Shown: positions 43,856 through 54,008, counted from the stretch's first letter. The stretch: DNA of 64,000 nucleotides from Candidatus Pseudobacter hemicellulosilyticus (GCA_029202545.1 CP119311.1:6262001-6326000), one strand, 5' to 3'. Translations and numbers: made by a program. The notes: generated by a model not told the origin, from the sequence alone.

Positions 43856-45574
43856 ATGCTGCTGACCCTGCTGGCCTGGCTTTATATCACCTGGAACTGT
43901 TTTGCCTGGGGACACCTGCTGTTCAGACTGGCGGGACGCAGGTTCCTGCTGCCGGACAGGGCGCCGGATCCTGGCATCACCTGTCTGACAGGCTTGCTGA
44001 CCATTGGTATGCTGGCCTCCTGGGCTTCCCTGTTCACAGCGCTGGATGGCTTCCCGCATGCAATCGTGCTGGGGGGCACCATTGGCTGGACTTTGGGACG
44101 AACCAACAGGCGTTTCCTGCGCGATAGTATCCTGCCTTTGAAGACGGCCGTCAGCAGCTGGCCGATAGGCGCTTTGCTGGCAGCCTGCCTGCTGCTGGTA
44201 CTGGTGATCAGCAGCTACGAGATCAAACACCCGGATACGCTGATCTATCATGCACAGGCCATCCACTGGATGGAAACCTATAAAGCAGTGCCAGGGCTTG
44301 TGCACCTGGACAGCATGATGGCCATGGCCAATCTGTGGTTCACTGCTATGGCCATGTTCCGGTTCAATTTCCTGGGCGCCCATCCTTTTCTTTTCCTGAA
44401 TGGCGCTGTGCTCTGCTGGTTCTTCGGGTTCATTGGCAACAGACTGGCGGCCAGCAGGACCGCCAATGGTTACCATTGGCAGGAAACCACCGGCTGGCTG
44501 CTCCTACTGGTATTTTCATTGCTGTCCTGGACCCAGGTGCGACTGACAGCCGCTTCCGCCAGTCCTGACTTTATTGTGTCCCTGCTCTGCTGGAGCAGCT
44601 TTTACCTGCTGCTGAAAGGCTGGCCGCAAACCGGGAACAGCAAAGCCGTTCCGCTCTACCTGTTCCTGTTGGTATTTTTTACCTGTGGCGCTTTTGTCAG
44701 CAAGCTGTCCACCGCCGCCCTGGTGCTGCTGCCGCTGCTGGTGGCAGGCCGGCTGCTATGGCAACGCCAATACCGCGCTTTCAGCTGGCTGCCACTGACC
44801 CTGCTGCTGTTCCTGCTCCCCTTCTGCCTCCGCAACCTGATCTCGGCAGGTTATCCTTTCTACCCATCTTCGTTTATGGGTAACTGGTGGAACCCCGACT
44901 GGAAATACAACCCCGCTAAAATGACCATCGTACGGGAATATGTCACAGCCTACGCCCGGGACCCGGAACGTACTACGCCTGTGCATGAGATGGCCACAGC
45001 AGGCCCTGGTCAGTGGATACCTGTCTGGTGGAAAACAGTGGCAGGTGTTGACCAGCTCCTGCTGGTTTCCCTGGCCCTGCTGCTGCTGGCCTTCCTGGTG
45101 CGGTGGCCGCTCAAAAAACTGGATAGCCGCTGGCGCCTGGTATTGCTGGTCAGCGGGGGGGGTAGTCTTATCTGGTTCTGGGTAGCGCCTGCGGTACGGT
45201 TTGGCACCGGTTTCCTGCTGCCTTTATGGTACTGCCTGTTCCTGGCAGTATGGCCTTCCCGCTTTGTAAAGGAGCGATGGGAAGGCCGGGCGGCCCTCCG
45301 GGGATTTGCCGGTCTATTATTAATTGTGAGCCTGGCCGCCTCAGCTTACAGCATATACCGGGTCACGCATTATTATCTGAAGGACCAGGTATGGGTTCCC
45401 GCAGGCGTCCGGGCAATTCCCTATACCCCTGTAAATTGCCAGGGTCAGGTATTTAACCTGACCCTGGAAGATGATTATTCCGGTTTTTCTCCGGTACCTG
45501 TTATTAAAGATAGTTGTCAGCGTTTCCGGCTCAGGGATACCAGCCTCCAATCAGGTTTCAAAGCCAATCCCTGA
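43856..45574 (+). CDS. polytopic membrane protein, second paralogue
   Basis: The 572-residue protein is a diverged paralogue of the preceding gene: same size, same helix layout, the loop motif HPDTLIYHAQAIHWMETYKAVPGLVHLD in corresponding position, a second shared loop (NWWNPDWKYNP here; FRPDWKADP in the first) and a similar C-terminal soluble tail with cysteines. The gap is 22 bases, so the two are probably one transcript and may form a complex or act on related lipid-linked sugars. Substrate unknown. It converges with the C25 peptidase gene. Confidence 0.6.
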   Translation: MLLTLLAWLYITWNCFAWGHLLFRLAGRRFLLPDRAPDPGITCLTGLLTIGMLASWASLFTALDGFPHAIVLGGTIGWTLGRTNRRFLRDSILPLKTAVSSWPIGALLAACLLLVLVISSYEIKHPDTLIYHAQAIHWMETYKAVPGLVHLDSMMAMANLWFTAMAMFRFNFLGAHPFLFLNGAVLCWFFGFIGNRLAASRTANGYHWQETTGWLLLLVFSLLSWTQVRLTAASASPDFIVSLLCWSSFYLLLKGWPQTGNSKAVPLYLFLLVFFTCGAFVSKLSTAALVLLPLLVAGRLLWQRQYRAFSWLPLTLLLFLLPFCLRNLISAGYPFYPSSFMGNWWNPDWKYNPAKMTIVREYVTAYARDPERTTPVHEMATAGPGQWIPVWWKTVAGVDQLLLVSLALLLLAFLVRWPLKKLDSRWRLVLLVSGGGSLIWFWVAPAVRFGTGFLLPLWYCLFLAVWPSRFVKERWEGRAALRGFAGLLLIVSLAASAYSIYRVTHYYLKDQVWVPAGVRAIPYTPVNCQGQVFNLTLEDDYSGFSPVPVIKDSCQRFRLRDTSLQSGFKANP

Positions 45575-45602
45575 CCGCGGCTTTTCTTCTCCCCAAGATC
45601 AA

Positions 45603-48600
45603 TTAGCGCATCAGGTACATTTTGCCGTAGCCGTTATTAAAGTATTTATCTGTATTGTCTCCTTCTGACTTGTACTTGTCCATGCGTTTGCCGTTCAGCG
45701 TAGTGACCACCCGGTAGAGATACACACCATTGGCCAGTTTGGAGCCATACTGGTCTGTTCCATTCCATTTGAATTCTGTGATATTCCTTCCGATCCGTAT
45801 GGGGCCCAGCTCATTCATGGTGATCTCGCGGACAATCTTACCGGTAACGGTAAGGATCTGGATCTTCATGTTCTGGGGCAGCTCGCTGCCGGTGAGCGTG
45901 AAGACGAAGGCCGTGGAGGTACTGAAGGGGTTGGGATAGTTCAGCAGGTTACTGATCATTGGCTTGCTGATGACCCGGAATGACACCCGGTATTCTTTGG
46001 TGCCGGCGGAATTACCGCTGAGGTCTTTAGCGCTGATGATCATTTCATAATCGTCCCCTTCCGGATTCACCTGAGCTGTGAAATCAGGGAAGAAATCGAT
46101 GGTGGCTGAATTATCCTCCGCACTGGTAGCCGGTGTAAACCGCAGGGTATCGTTATCAAAATAGTGTACCCGGGTTTCACCGTTGGGGTGCCTGACCTGG
46201 ATAGAAGAGATGGAGGTATCGTTCAGCAGCATGTATTTGGCCTCATCCTTCAGGCGGACCCTGATATGGGGACGGGCAGAAACAATATCCCGGTTAATAA
46301 TATGCACGCCGTCGAAAGTCACGTCCAGTAAGGGATTGGTAACATCTGGCCGTACATAGAAATCGCGGAACACGAAATTATTGAAATGGTATTGCTCCGG
46401 CTGCGCAAAATCCGGGTTCACATCCAGCTGCAGGGTATTTTTACCCGGGAAGGTCCTGGTATTGATAGCCAGCCGGATCATGGCCGTATCATTCTGCTGC
46501 AGGGGTTTCAGCTTAGGCACCACAACAGTATTGGATACGTTGCCGCTGTTGATCACATTCACCTTGAGGCTGATGCTGTCAGCGAAGGTGGATTTGGTAA
46601 TATTCTTGAAAGGGATAGTAAAGTTCAGCGTCTGACCAATATCCACTGTATCTTCTGTAGAGAAGGACAGGTTGGGCGCCAGCACCCCTTCCGGTACGGG
46701 ATCATAATAAAGGCGCCAGTATTTCAGCTGGTAAGGCGTATACCCAACGGAGTCCATATTCTGCAGCTTCAGCCGGATATAGGGGAACTGTCCCGGATCA
46801 ACCGATGAGATATCAAAATGCTGCTGGGATTCATTGAGCCGGTAGAGAACGGTTTCCAGGTCGTTGTTATCTACACCAATCACCTGGAGGGAGACCCTGT
46901 CCTTTGAGTTGCTTTCCGTGCTTACTCCTTTCCACACCAGTTCACGCCATTTGGTGGCGGGGCCAAAAGTGGGTGAATTGATAGTCCCTACGGAATCCTG
47001 TGTAGGTATGGTCACCGCCTGGGAAATAGGGTTAAAAATATCGGGGGTGAAAGCAGAAGCAGCCTTGAAACCCGGATCGTTCTTTTTATAGACGAAGTTA
47101 AACCCGCGGGGGAAGCTGAAATCATCAATATCCAGCCAGCCCTGGTTGAACAGCAGATGATAGAGTGATACGCCGGATCCATAGAGGGTAGTATCTGCCT
47201 TCCATGCTTTGGAGAACGTATTCACCGTGGGGTAAGCTGTTGTCTGGGGACTGGAATTGCTCCGGATAATCACAATATGACCATCGGGTACCAGGTTCAG
47301 GAAATCCATGGCTGCTTTTCTCCGGGCGGTTGTCGCCAGGGAATACATAAAATTATATTCCCTGCCGCCGCCGCAGGACTTGTCACTATTATAGTCTCCC
47401 ATACCGGCCGCTCCGCTGTAATGGTTGACCCAGGGTTTGAAAGTATGGGGATCAAGGACATTTATGATCAGTTCATTATAAGTACAACCTGCGCTGATCA
47501 ACGCATTGCCGTTCACATATACCGTGTAAGCGTTCTGCTGGCCGGAGGTGATGGGGTATACGCCATTCAGTACAGTAAGACTGTTCATGGTGGAATCAAA
47601 GGTCCATGTCCTGCTTTCCTGCAGGGTGATATGTTGCGTCAGGGATTCCAGGTGCTGGAAATAATGATCCTGGCCAAAGCCATCCGGTTTGCCTGCCAGG
47701 TAAGTGAAGGAAGCCGTGTTCCATTTATAATCCGTTCCGGAAGCAGGAACAGTAGCTACCCGCCAGTAATATACTGTGCTGTCCAGGAAACTCACGCCCG
47801 GGTTAAATTCCAGCATACCACCGGTAGAGGAGATGGAAGTCCGCCTTAAGAGGTTTGAGTTGAACTTTTGGGTGGTATCAATTTCCAGCGCATATTCCCG
47901 TTGCGTACTGAACGGATTGGCGGTGGAGGCATAGAATTTTACTGATTGCTCCCCTACAATGGACAGATCAAAAGGCATTACGGGCCTTGCTTCTTCATCA
48001 TAGATGTAGAATTCTTTGGAAGCCGTATTATTATTCTCTGATACTTCTTCTACTTCCTGGTCTATATCCAGGACTACAATGATCTTATTGAGCCCTTTAT
48101 CGCGGGTAGCCACAATAGGCACATCAAAGCTCAGGGAATCAGCATAGCGGATGCCTTTTACTTTTCCATGAAAAATGGTGCCGGTCTGACCGCTGGGATA
48201 CTGCTGTTTGATATCCACTACAATGGAATCTTTATAGGCTTTTCCGAGGTTAACCATTTTCACTTTGAGCTGGAAATTATTTTCTGCTACAGAGATATAA
48301 TTGGGATTTACCCAGATCAGTGATTCTTCCATCACATAATCCGGTTTGGGCTGTGAGTTGATATGAATGGCGGGGTCTCCATGCAGGGTAACCTGCTCAG
48401 CATGCATGCGGGCATAATAATCGCCACCGGAAGAGGCGTTGAACAGATCCCGCAGCGCATCCCTGTTGGTTTCGCCCAGCGATTTTCCAAAATCCTTATT
48501 GGCCAGTTCCCTGTAAAAATTGTTGATGTACAGGTTGAGGTAGCTGACAATACCCAGGTGGGTACTGGCCAGGAAGGCCACGGTACCACGCTGTTTGGCC

Positions 48601-50681
48601 AGCACAAATTTCTCGGAAAGTGTTTCCAGCGCATTCAGGCGGGGTGCATAAAAAGTAAAGAAGTTGCCCGCATTACAACCATTTACACAGAATACCGGGT
48701 ATTTGCCCTGGTTATTATAGTTGTTGGGATTCTCAATATTGAATTCGAGGGTGGTGCTGGAAGAGTGTCCGAAATAAGTAAGCAGGCTGATCCCTTCATT
48801 GAAGAGCTCTGTCAGCCTGGCGGCAGTCAATGTTTCCACGGAGTTGGTAGATACTTTACAGAAGGTGCTGACCTTACCACCAAAGGCGGTATCCTCTACG
48901 ATGGTTTTGTACACGCCCATGTAGTTACACAGTACGGAGCCCAGGTAAGCCTCGCTGGAACCAGTTACATGCACAACGTTTTTCATCCATTCCCTGCCGG
49001 CCAGGGTATTGGGAGCGGTTTGCTGCACGTTTTCGTATTCCTTCACCTTCTCCAGGTAATCTTCCAGTTCTTTGGCGTACACAATAGACAGGCGGCCAAT
49101 TGGCGTTGCAGCCACAGGTGAACTGACGCCTTCAGCACTCAGCAGGTTATCAGAGCCGGGCTGGCCAAAAGTTGGCATCAGCAGGAGCCTGTCTATAGAA
49201 GCATTGGTGCGGTTAGCATAATATTCTGTATAGGTCATACCCCTGCCCAGCAGGAAAACGTATTGTGGCTGGCTGGCAAAATGCGCCCGGGCATCACTCA
49301 GAAAATTCTTTATGGAAGAAGGATGGTGTTTAATACCAAAGGCATACTGATCGGTCAGTTCGGCAATATCTGCTATTACTACTTTATATCCACCGCCGGC
49401 GGCAGATTCCCGGTAATTTTTGTAGTCATTGACGGGGTTATTGCCTGTGGAACCTGTATAAAAAAGGGAATTGGCAATGAGGAGATAGGGTTTATCGCCG
49501 CCTGCCACCTGGTTGCTGTAATTGACAAAATTCCGGGGTGTCAGTTCCGTTACCGGTATCAAGGCAGCGGTGGCCTGGCTACCCATGACCAATGACATGG
49601 GCTCTGCGGAGCCTGGCAGTACAAACTTGCTCACGCTGCCTGTCAGCACAGCGGTGTATTTTTTCCGGTGGGTAAGATCGTAGAGTACAGGGGCCACGTT
49701 ACCAGTCTGGAAATTGCTTATTTCCAGGTAGTATCCTTCTGCTTTGGCGGGAAGCGTAAACTGAAACTGCTGGGTATTACCAAAATTGAACTGGCGGGGA
49801 TAGGTCAGCTCAAAAAAAGAGGCGGACATACGGTCGGAAGACAGGGAGCTCATATTCTGGAACTTCACCGGTACAGTGGTTGCAGTGATGGTGCTGGTGG
49901 TTACGGGAACTGTTCCGATGTAATCATTAAAAAAGTTCATCACCGTATCTTTCACTGCAATGCCATTCACCAGGGCCCGGAAAGTGCGTTCATTCTGAGC
50001 GTTGCCGGTAAGACCAAACTTCAATGAAGAGGCTGGTCCTGCCGCATATACAAACAGGCTGGTAAGGCTGACGGTAGCATTACCGGCTGGAATAATATCA
50101 CCGGTAGACTTAAACTCGCCCTGATCAAAGGAGGAGAGATATACATATTCCGGCAGCACCGATGCATAGCCCGGATTGATCCTGCTGGAATAATAGTTAC
50201 CATAGGTATACATGAAGTAGGGCTCAACAGCCGGATGTGGTCCGTTCACATCATTCACTTCTTCTTCTACCTTATAAGGGTTGGCGGAACTGCCCCTTGT
50301 CAGGAAGTAAGCGGCCGTATCGGAAAAAAGGCTCCGGGCGGTGGTATGCTGAAAGCGGCCTTCGCGGTAGAGCTGGTGATCCGGGATACCGTCATTGATC
50401 TCTGCCCACAGCTCAATATAACCACCGGCAGGCAAAGTACCGGAGACTACGGAGGGGAAAAAGGGCACCAGTTTTCCGTTGCGGTAGATCTCCAGGTTCT
50501 CTACGGGAACATTATCCAGTCCTGCATTGGCCAGGACATCTTTGGCGATCCTGTAGAGGCCGTTGCGACCTACCTTGAACTTGTAGTAGGTCTTGCTATG
50601 ATCAATCCACTCATTGTTGTAAGACTGTCCAAGCAGGGTGCTGCCCGTCAGGAGGAACAATAGTGTAAAAATTTGCCGCAT
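45603..50681 (-). CDS. PorU-like C25-family cysteine peptidase of the type IX secretion system
   Basis: A 1692-residue exported protein. Signal peptide MRQIFTLLFLLTGSTLLGQ; a PorU-like N-terminal domain (NEWIDHSKTYYKFKVGRNGLYRI in family form); a gingipain-type C25 domain (about residues 400-790) with the catalytic dyad His639 in YFGHSSS and Cys669 in NGCNAGN; several beta-sandwich repeats; and a C-terminal type IX sorting-type domain (LNYPNPFSTSTAF, KANGVYLYR-like). PorU is the sortase that removes this C-terminal signal from cargo and links it to A-LPS. This protein is longer than P. gingivalis PorU (about 1150) and fits the larger variant called PorU2 in public annotation (recalled, not checked). 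The adjacent PorV-like gene supports the role. Confidence 0.8.
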   Translation of the reverse strand: MRQIFTLLFLLTGSTLLGQSYNNEWIDHSKTYYKFKVGRNGLYRIAKDVLANAGLDNVPVENLEIYRNGKLVPFFPSVVSGTLPAGGYIELWAEINDGIPDHQLYREGRFQHTTARSLFSDTAAYFLTRGSSANPYKVEEEVNDVNGPHPAVEPYFMYTYGNYYSSRINPGYASVLPEYVYLSSFDQGEFKSTGDIIPAGNATVSLTSLFVYAAGPASSLKFGLTGNAQNERTFRALVNGIAVKDTVMNFFNDYIGTVPVTTSTITATTVPVKFQNMSSLSSDRMSASFFELTYPRQFNFGNTQQFQFTLPAKAEGYYLEISNFQTGNVAPVLYDLTHRKKYTAVLTGSVSKFVLPGSAEPMSLVMGSQATAALIPVTELTPRNFVNYSNQVAGGDKPYLLIANSLFYTGSTGNNPVNDYKNYRESAAGGGYKVVIADIAELTDQYAFGIKHHPSSIKNFLSDARAHFASQPQYVFLLGRGMTYTEYYANRTNASIDRLLLMPTFGQPGSDNLLSAEGVSSPVAATPIGRLSIVYAKELEDYLEKVKEYENVQQTAPNTLAGREWMKNVVHVTGSSEAYLGSVLCNYMGVYKTIVEDTAFGGKVSTFCKVSTNSVETLTAARLTELFNEGISLLTYFGHSSSTTLEFNIENPNNYNNQGKYPVFCVNGCNAGNFFTFYAPRLNALETLSEKFVLAKQRGTVAFLASTHLGIVSYLNLYINNFYRELANKDFGKSLGETNRDALRDLFNASSGGDYYARMHAEQVTLHGDPAIHINSQPKPDYVMEESLIWVNPNYISVAENNFQLKVKMVNLGKAYKDSIVVDIKQQYPSGQTGTIFHGKVKGIRYADSLSFDVPIVATRDKGLNKIIVVLDIDQEVEEVSENNNTASKEFYIYDEEARPVMPFDLSIVGEQSVKFYASTANPFSTQREYALEIDTTQKFNSNLLRRTSISSTGGMLEFNPGVSFLDSTVYYWRVATVPASGTDYKWNTASFTYLAGKPDGFGQDHYFQHLESLTQHITLQESRTWTFDSTMNSLTVLNGVYPITSGQQNAYTVYVNGNALISAGCTYNELIINVLDPHTFKPWVNHYSGAAGMGDYNSDKSCGGGREYNFMYSLATTARRKAAMDFLNLVPDGHIVIIRSNSSPQTTAYPTVNTFSKAWKADTTLYGSGVSLYHLLFNQGWLDIDDFSFPRGFNFVYKKNDPGFKAASAFTPDIFNPISQAVTIPTQDSVGTINSPTFGPATKWRELVWKGVSTESNSKDRVSLQVIGVDNNDLETVLYRLNESQQHFDISSVDPGQFPYIRLKLQNMDSVGYTPYQLKYWRLYYDPVPEGVLAPNLSFSTEDTVDIGQTLNFTIPFKNITKSTFADSISLKVNVINSGNVSNTVVVPKLKPLQQNDTAMIRLAINTRTFPGKNTLQLDVNPDFAQPEQYHFNNFVFRDFYVRPDVTNPLLDVTFDGVHIINRDIVSARPHIRVRLKDEAKYMLLNDTSISSIQVRHPNGETRVHYFDNDTLRFTPATSAEDNSATIDFFPDFTAQVNPEGDDYEMIISAKDLSGNSAGTKEYRVSFRVISKPMISNLLNYPNPFSTSTAFVFTLTGSELPQNMKIQILTVTGKIVREITMNELGPIRIGRNITEFKWNGTDQYGSKLANGVYLYRVVTTLNGKRMDKYKSEGDNTDKYFNNGYGKMYLMR

Positions 50682-50715
50682 ATATATTCAGTTTCGGTAT
50701 TCGTTAGGGAACGGA

Positions 50716-51825
50716 TCAGTTTTTTTCCTTCTTCTTCAGGTCAGTCTTCAGTGAAAAAACGTGCGTATACAATGGATTGGCCTGGTTAGCCAGGTTGGTA
50801 AAGGCATAGTCGATCTGCACATTGGCGATCCGGAAGCCGGCGCCAATGCCGGGTTGGTAGATCCAGATCTTTTTCTGATTGGTGATATCGTCATCATCCA
50901 GGGCTTTCTGGAAATTATTGATACCGCCGCGTACAAAGAGCACGTTCTTCCAGGCCAGTTCCAGCCCCAGTTTGGGATCAACGCTCATCACATCGGTGGC
51001 CAGCAGGGTATTGCGGCGGCCGTCGAAGGTGAGGTCTACATTGGCTTCAGCCAGCAGGTTCATGTTCTTGCTGAGCCTGAAATTATAGGCGCCGCCCAGG
51101 ATGAGCCGGGGGGCGGTGAGTTCAGTGGACTTAACGGGGATCTCGTTATCGGTGAGGTAGAATACTTCGCGCATTTTATTGTTGAGGCTGAAGGACCAGG
51201 CGTTAAAGGTGGTGGTGATATCTCGGGCCATGATACCGATGCGCCAGCGTTTGTCCACGATCTGGATACCGGCGTCAAAGCCGAATCCCCAGGCGGTGGC
51301 AAAATCGCCCGCCTTGCGGTGGATGATCTTGGCGTTGATACCGGCATTGATCTGGCGGTCGCCCTTGAGCTTGACCTGCTGGGCCAGGGATACCAGGAAG
51401 GCATAGTCGGCCGAGGAGAAGGTCTGGATATTACTGAAATTGATGGTCCCGTCGGCCTCCACCAGGAAAATGGTATTGGGGATATCGTCAACGGCAAAAC
51501 GCAGGAGGGAAAGTCCCAGTACCCGCTTATTGTCTTTCAGCGGCAGCACCAGGGTGCCATAATCGTATTTACCGATACCGGCAAAATACTCGGCATGCAT
51601 CAGGTTGAGCTGTGGATTATCTTTCACACTGACCAGGCCGGCGGGGTTCCAGTAAGCCGCTGTTCCATCATTGACGGAAGCCACCTGGGAACCTCCCATG
51701 GACAGGCCGCGTGCGCCTGCGCCGATATTCAGGAATTCATTGGAGTATTTTCGGAACTGAGCAACGGAACCGGTCTGTGCAGACACACAGATCAGTAGGG
51801 TAACGACAAGACGGACTCTATTCAT
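50716..51825 (-). CDS. PorV/PorQ-family outer membrane protein
   Basis: A 369-residue beta-barrel protein of the PorV/PorQ (FadL-like) group. The start at 51825 (MNRVRLVVTLLICVSAQTG) gives a proper signal peptide; a longer frame adds 16 residues in front. The family signature LNIGAGARGLSMGGSQVASVNDGTAAYWNPAGL (family form; key residues ARG-GMGG..V....A.WNPAGL) follows at the mature start. PorV shuttles type IX cargo to the PorU sortase. The gene is 34 bases upstream of the PorU-like gene on the same strand, as for porU/porV elsewhere. PorV and PorQ cannot be separated on sequence inspection. Confidence 0.8.
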   Translation of the reverse strand: MNRVRLVVTLLICVSAQTGSVAQFRKYSNEFLNIGAGARGLSMGGSQVASVNDGTAAYWNPAGLVSVKDNPQLNLMHAEYFAGIGKYDYGTLVLPLKDNKRVLGLSLLRFAVDDIPNTIFLVEADGTINFSNIQTFSSADYAFLVSLAQQVKLKGDRQINAGINAKIIHRKAGDFATAWGFGFDAGIQIVDKRWRIGIMARDITTTFNAWSFSLNNKMREVFYLTDNEIPVKSTELTAPRLILGGAYNFRLSKNMNLLAEANVDLTFDGRRNTLLATDVMSVDPKLGLELAWKNVLFVRGGINNFQKALDDDDITNQKKIWIYQPGIGAGFRIANVQIDYAFTNLANQANPLYTHVFSLKTDLKKKEKN

Positions 51826-52016
51826 TGATCCAATTTTCAGAATAAGCAAAGCTGGTTTACATGACCGTTTCATAAGGATCCTGGTTGCACGATGCGTTAA
51901 GGGAAAGGGTGAATTTTTGATAATTGATAATGAACGTTTTCTACCCGTCGCATAACCAGGAATAACGAATTCTATAATGAAAATATTGCATCTGGTGGGA
52001 AAGTTCCCGTAATCCT

Positions 52017-52024
52017 TACTTTTG
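52017..52024 (+). promoter_or_regulatory. -7 box of the tyrS promoter
   Basis: TACTTTTG, an exact TAnnTTTG match followed by CA, 138 bases before the tyrS ATG. The -33 box is weak. The leader has no terminator hairpin and no T-box features. Confidence 0.5.
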
Positions 52025-52162
52025 CACCGTTCCGATAAGAGAACAGCGCCGGGAGCCTTAACAGGGATTTCCCCAGATACGGGTTTGGAGTTGCAAAGGT
52101 TTGCAAATATCGGCGGTTTTCTCAGGAATTTCAGTCAAAAACAAAAAAGAATCAGAAAGCAT

Positions 52163-53440
52163 ATGAATTGGATCGAAGAATTACGATGGAGGGGCATGAT
52201 ACAGGATATAATGCCCGGAACAGAGCAGCAACTGGCCAAAGAGATGACCGCCGGTTATATTGGTTTTGACCCTACGGCCGACAGCCTCCATATCGGCAGC
52301 CTGGTACCCATTCTCCTGCTGGTACATCTCCAGCAAAACGGGCATAAGCCCATCGCCCTGGTTGGCGGCGCCACCGGGATGATCGGCGATCCCACCGGCA
52401 AAAGCGAAGAAAGGAACCTGCTGAACGAAGAGACCCTGGCCAAAAACGTGGCCGGCGTCCGCGCCCAGCTGGAAAAATACCTGGACTTTACCCCCGGCCT
52501 GCCCAATGCAGCCGAGATGGTCAATAACTACGACTGGTTCAAGGACATTTCCTTCATCGATTTCCTGCGGGATGCCGGTAAGCATATTACCGTCAACTAC
52601 ATGATGGCCAAAGACAGTGTCAAAAAACGTATTGAAGGCGATACCGGTATCAGCTACACAGAATTTGCCTACCAGCTGATGCAGGGGTACGATTTCTACT
52701 GGTTATACAATCATAAGAACGTGAAGCTCCAGATGGGTGGCAGCGACCAGTGGGGTAATATCACCACAGGTACGGAGTTCATCCGCCGGAAAGTGTCCGG
52801 CGAAGCCTTTGCCTTTACCTGCCCGCTGATCAAAAAATCCGATGGCGGCAAGTTCGGTAAAACAGAAAGCGGTAATGTCTGGCTGGACCCGGTGCGCACC
52901 ACCCCTTACCAGTTCTACCAGTTCTGGCTGAATGCCACCGATACCGATGCCACCGGCTGGATCAAGATCTTCACCTTCCTCCCTCCTGCCACTATTGACG
53001 CCCTGCTGGAATCCCATGCCGCCAATCCCGGCGCCCGGGAGCTGCAGAAGACCCTGGCCCGCGAGGTGACTACCTTTGTCCATGGCGAAGAGGCCTACCG
53101 CCAGGCTATTGAGACCACGGAGAAATTATTTGCGAACCAGTCGGCCCCTGCTGAATCCCTCAGCGTGGAAGACCTGGAAGGCATGGAAGGCGTGATCAAA
53201 TTCGACTACCCCCTGGATAAGCTCCAGGCCGGCATCGACGTGGTCAGCTTCCTGGCCGAGACCACCATCTTCCCCAGTAAAGGCGAAGCCCGGAAGACCG
53301 TCCAGGGCGGCGGTGTGAGTATTAACCGGAAGAAAGTAGAGGATGTACAGGCAGCTGTTGGCAATACCCTGCTCCTCCATGGGAAGTATTTGCTGGTGCA
53401 GAAAGGGAAGAAGAATTATTACTTGGTGAAAGCAGTGTAA
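52163..53440 (+). CDS. tyrS: tyrosyl-tRNA synthetase
   Basis: A class I synthetase that charges tRNA-Tyr (a tRNA-Tyr gene is at 37490). The start at 52163 (MNWIEELRWRGMIQDIMPG) gives 425 residues, the normal length; the open frame reaches 47 codons further but covers the predicted transcription start and adds nothing conserved. The HIGH-type signature is HIGS at residues 43-46, the second signature KFGKT at 230-234, and a C-terminal S4-like RNA-binding domain ends the protein (GVSINRKKVEDVQ). The tyrosine-binding segment YQLMQGYDF and QMGGSDQWGN are intact. Terminator at 53460. Confidence 0.96.
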   Translation: MNWIEELRWRGMIQDIMPGTEQQLAKEMTAGYIGFDPTADSLHIGSLVPILLLVHLQQNGHKPIALVGGATGMIGDPTGKSEERNLLNEETLAKNVAGVRAQLEKYLDFTPGLPNAAEMVNNYDWFKDISFIDFLRDAGKHITVNYMMAKDSVKKRIEGDTGISYTEFAYQLMQGYDFYWLYNHKNVKLQMGGSDQWGNITTGTEFIRRKVSGEAFAFTCPLIKKSDGGKFGKTESGNVWLDPVRTTPYQFYQFWLNATDTDATGWIKIFTFLPPATIDALLESHAANPGARELQKTLAREVTTFVHGEEAYRQAIETTEKLFANQSAPAESLSVEDLEGMEGVIKFDYPLDKLQAGIDVVSFLAETTIFPSKGEARKTVQGGGVSINRKKVEDVQAAVGNTLLLHGKYLLVQKGKKNYYLVKAV

Positions 53441-53459
53441 AGCTTTTGATATAAATGAT

Positions 53460-53485
53460 AGGCCGGGCGGGTGTCCGGCCTTTTT
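53460..53485 (+). terminator. terminator after tyrS
   Basis: AGGCCGG (53460-53466) pairs with CCGGCCT (53475-53481), followed by further T. Confidence 0.75.
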
Positions 53486-53939
53486 GTTTGGGGGAGATGG
53501 TGTGGAGGCATAGAAATGGTGGTACTGTTGGGGCAAGAGATGATTTGGGGAGATTGGCGGGCGGGTTTTCCTGGCTTGTATATGGGAGCTTGCCCCTGAC
53601 ACAATGGATGGGTAGGTTTGTGCTAAGGGATGCTGCCTAAACCTGGAGGGAGGTTATGGAATACTATATTTTGTAACAGTCCGACGGCACAAGGAATTGA
53701 TTTGGGGAGATGGGCAGGCGGGTTGTTTATTTTTTAGGCTGGCGGTCAACGGCGGATACAAAATAATAGGTTGGTATTAAAGCGTCCCCTGCGCAGAGGC
53801 CGTCATAAGAAGCTGGCACTTGAGCGTGTTCTAAACAGTTCCGTCAACAAATTACTTTCCCTTGTATATCAGCATACAAGAGGGTTTAAGCGCCCACTTT
53901 GCCACTTTGAAAAATTTTTCCCTGAATTTTGAAAAAAAA
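53486..53939. other. intergenic region with a degenerate direct repeat
   Basis: No gene is supported. A stretch starting GATTTGGGGAGAT occurs twice (53542-53567 and 53699-53724) with only two differences over 26 bases, both copies continuing into a GGC(g/a)GGCGGGTT tract. The remainder is unremarkable. Confidence 0.45.
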
Positions 53940-53972
53940 TTTCCGTCGAACAGCTTGAATCCCTTATTTTTG
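53940..53972 (+). promoter_or_regulatory. promoter of tRNA-Gln
   Basis: TTTC (53940-53943), 21 bases, TATTTTTG (53965-53972), with the -7 box an exact consensus match, about 30 bases before the tRNA start. Confidence 0.55.
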
Positions 53973-54008
53973 CACTCCTTTTAGAGCAAGGATAGATGCT
54001 CTGGGTGA

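Noticed and set aside
52022..52162. 47-residue N-terminal extension of TyrS
   Set aside because: It overlaps the -7 promoter box and transcription start; TyrS proteins begin at the MNWIEEL-type start at 52163.
51874..52162. T-box riboswitch in front of tyrS
   Set aside because: No T-box sequence, no specifier loop and no terminator hairpin are visible; T-boxes are not typical in this phylum.
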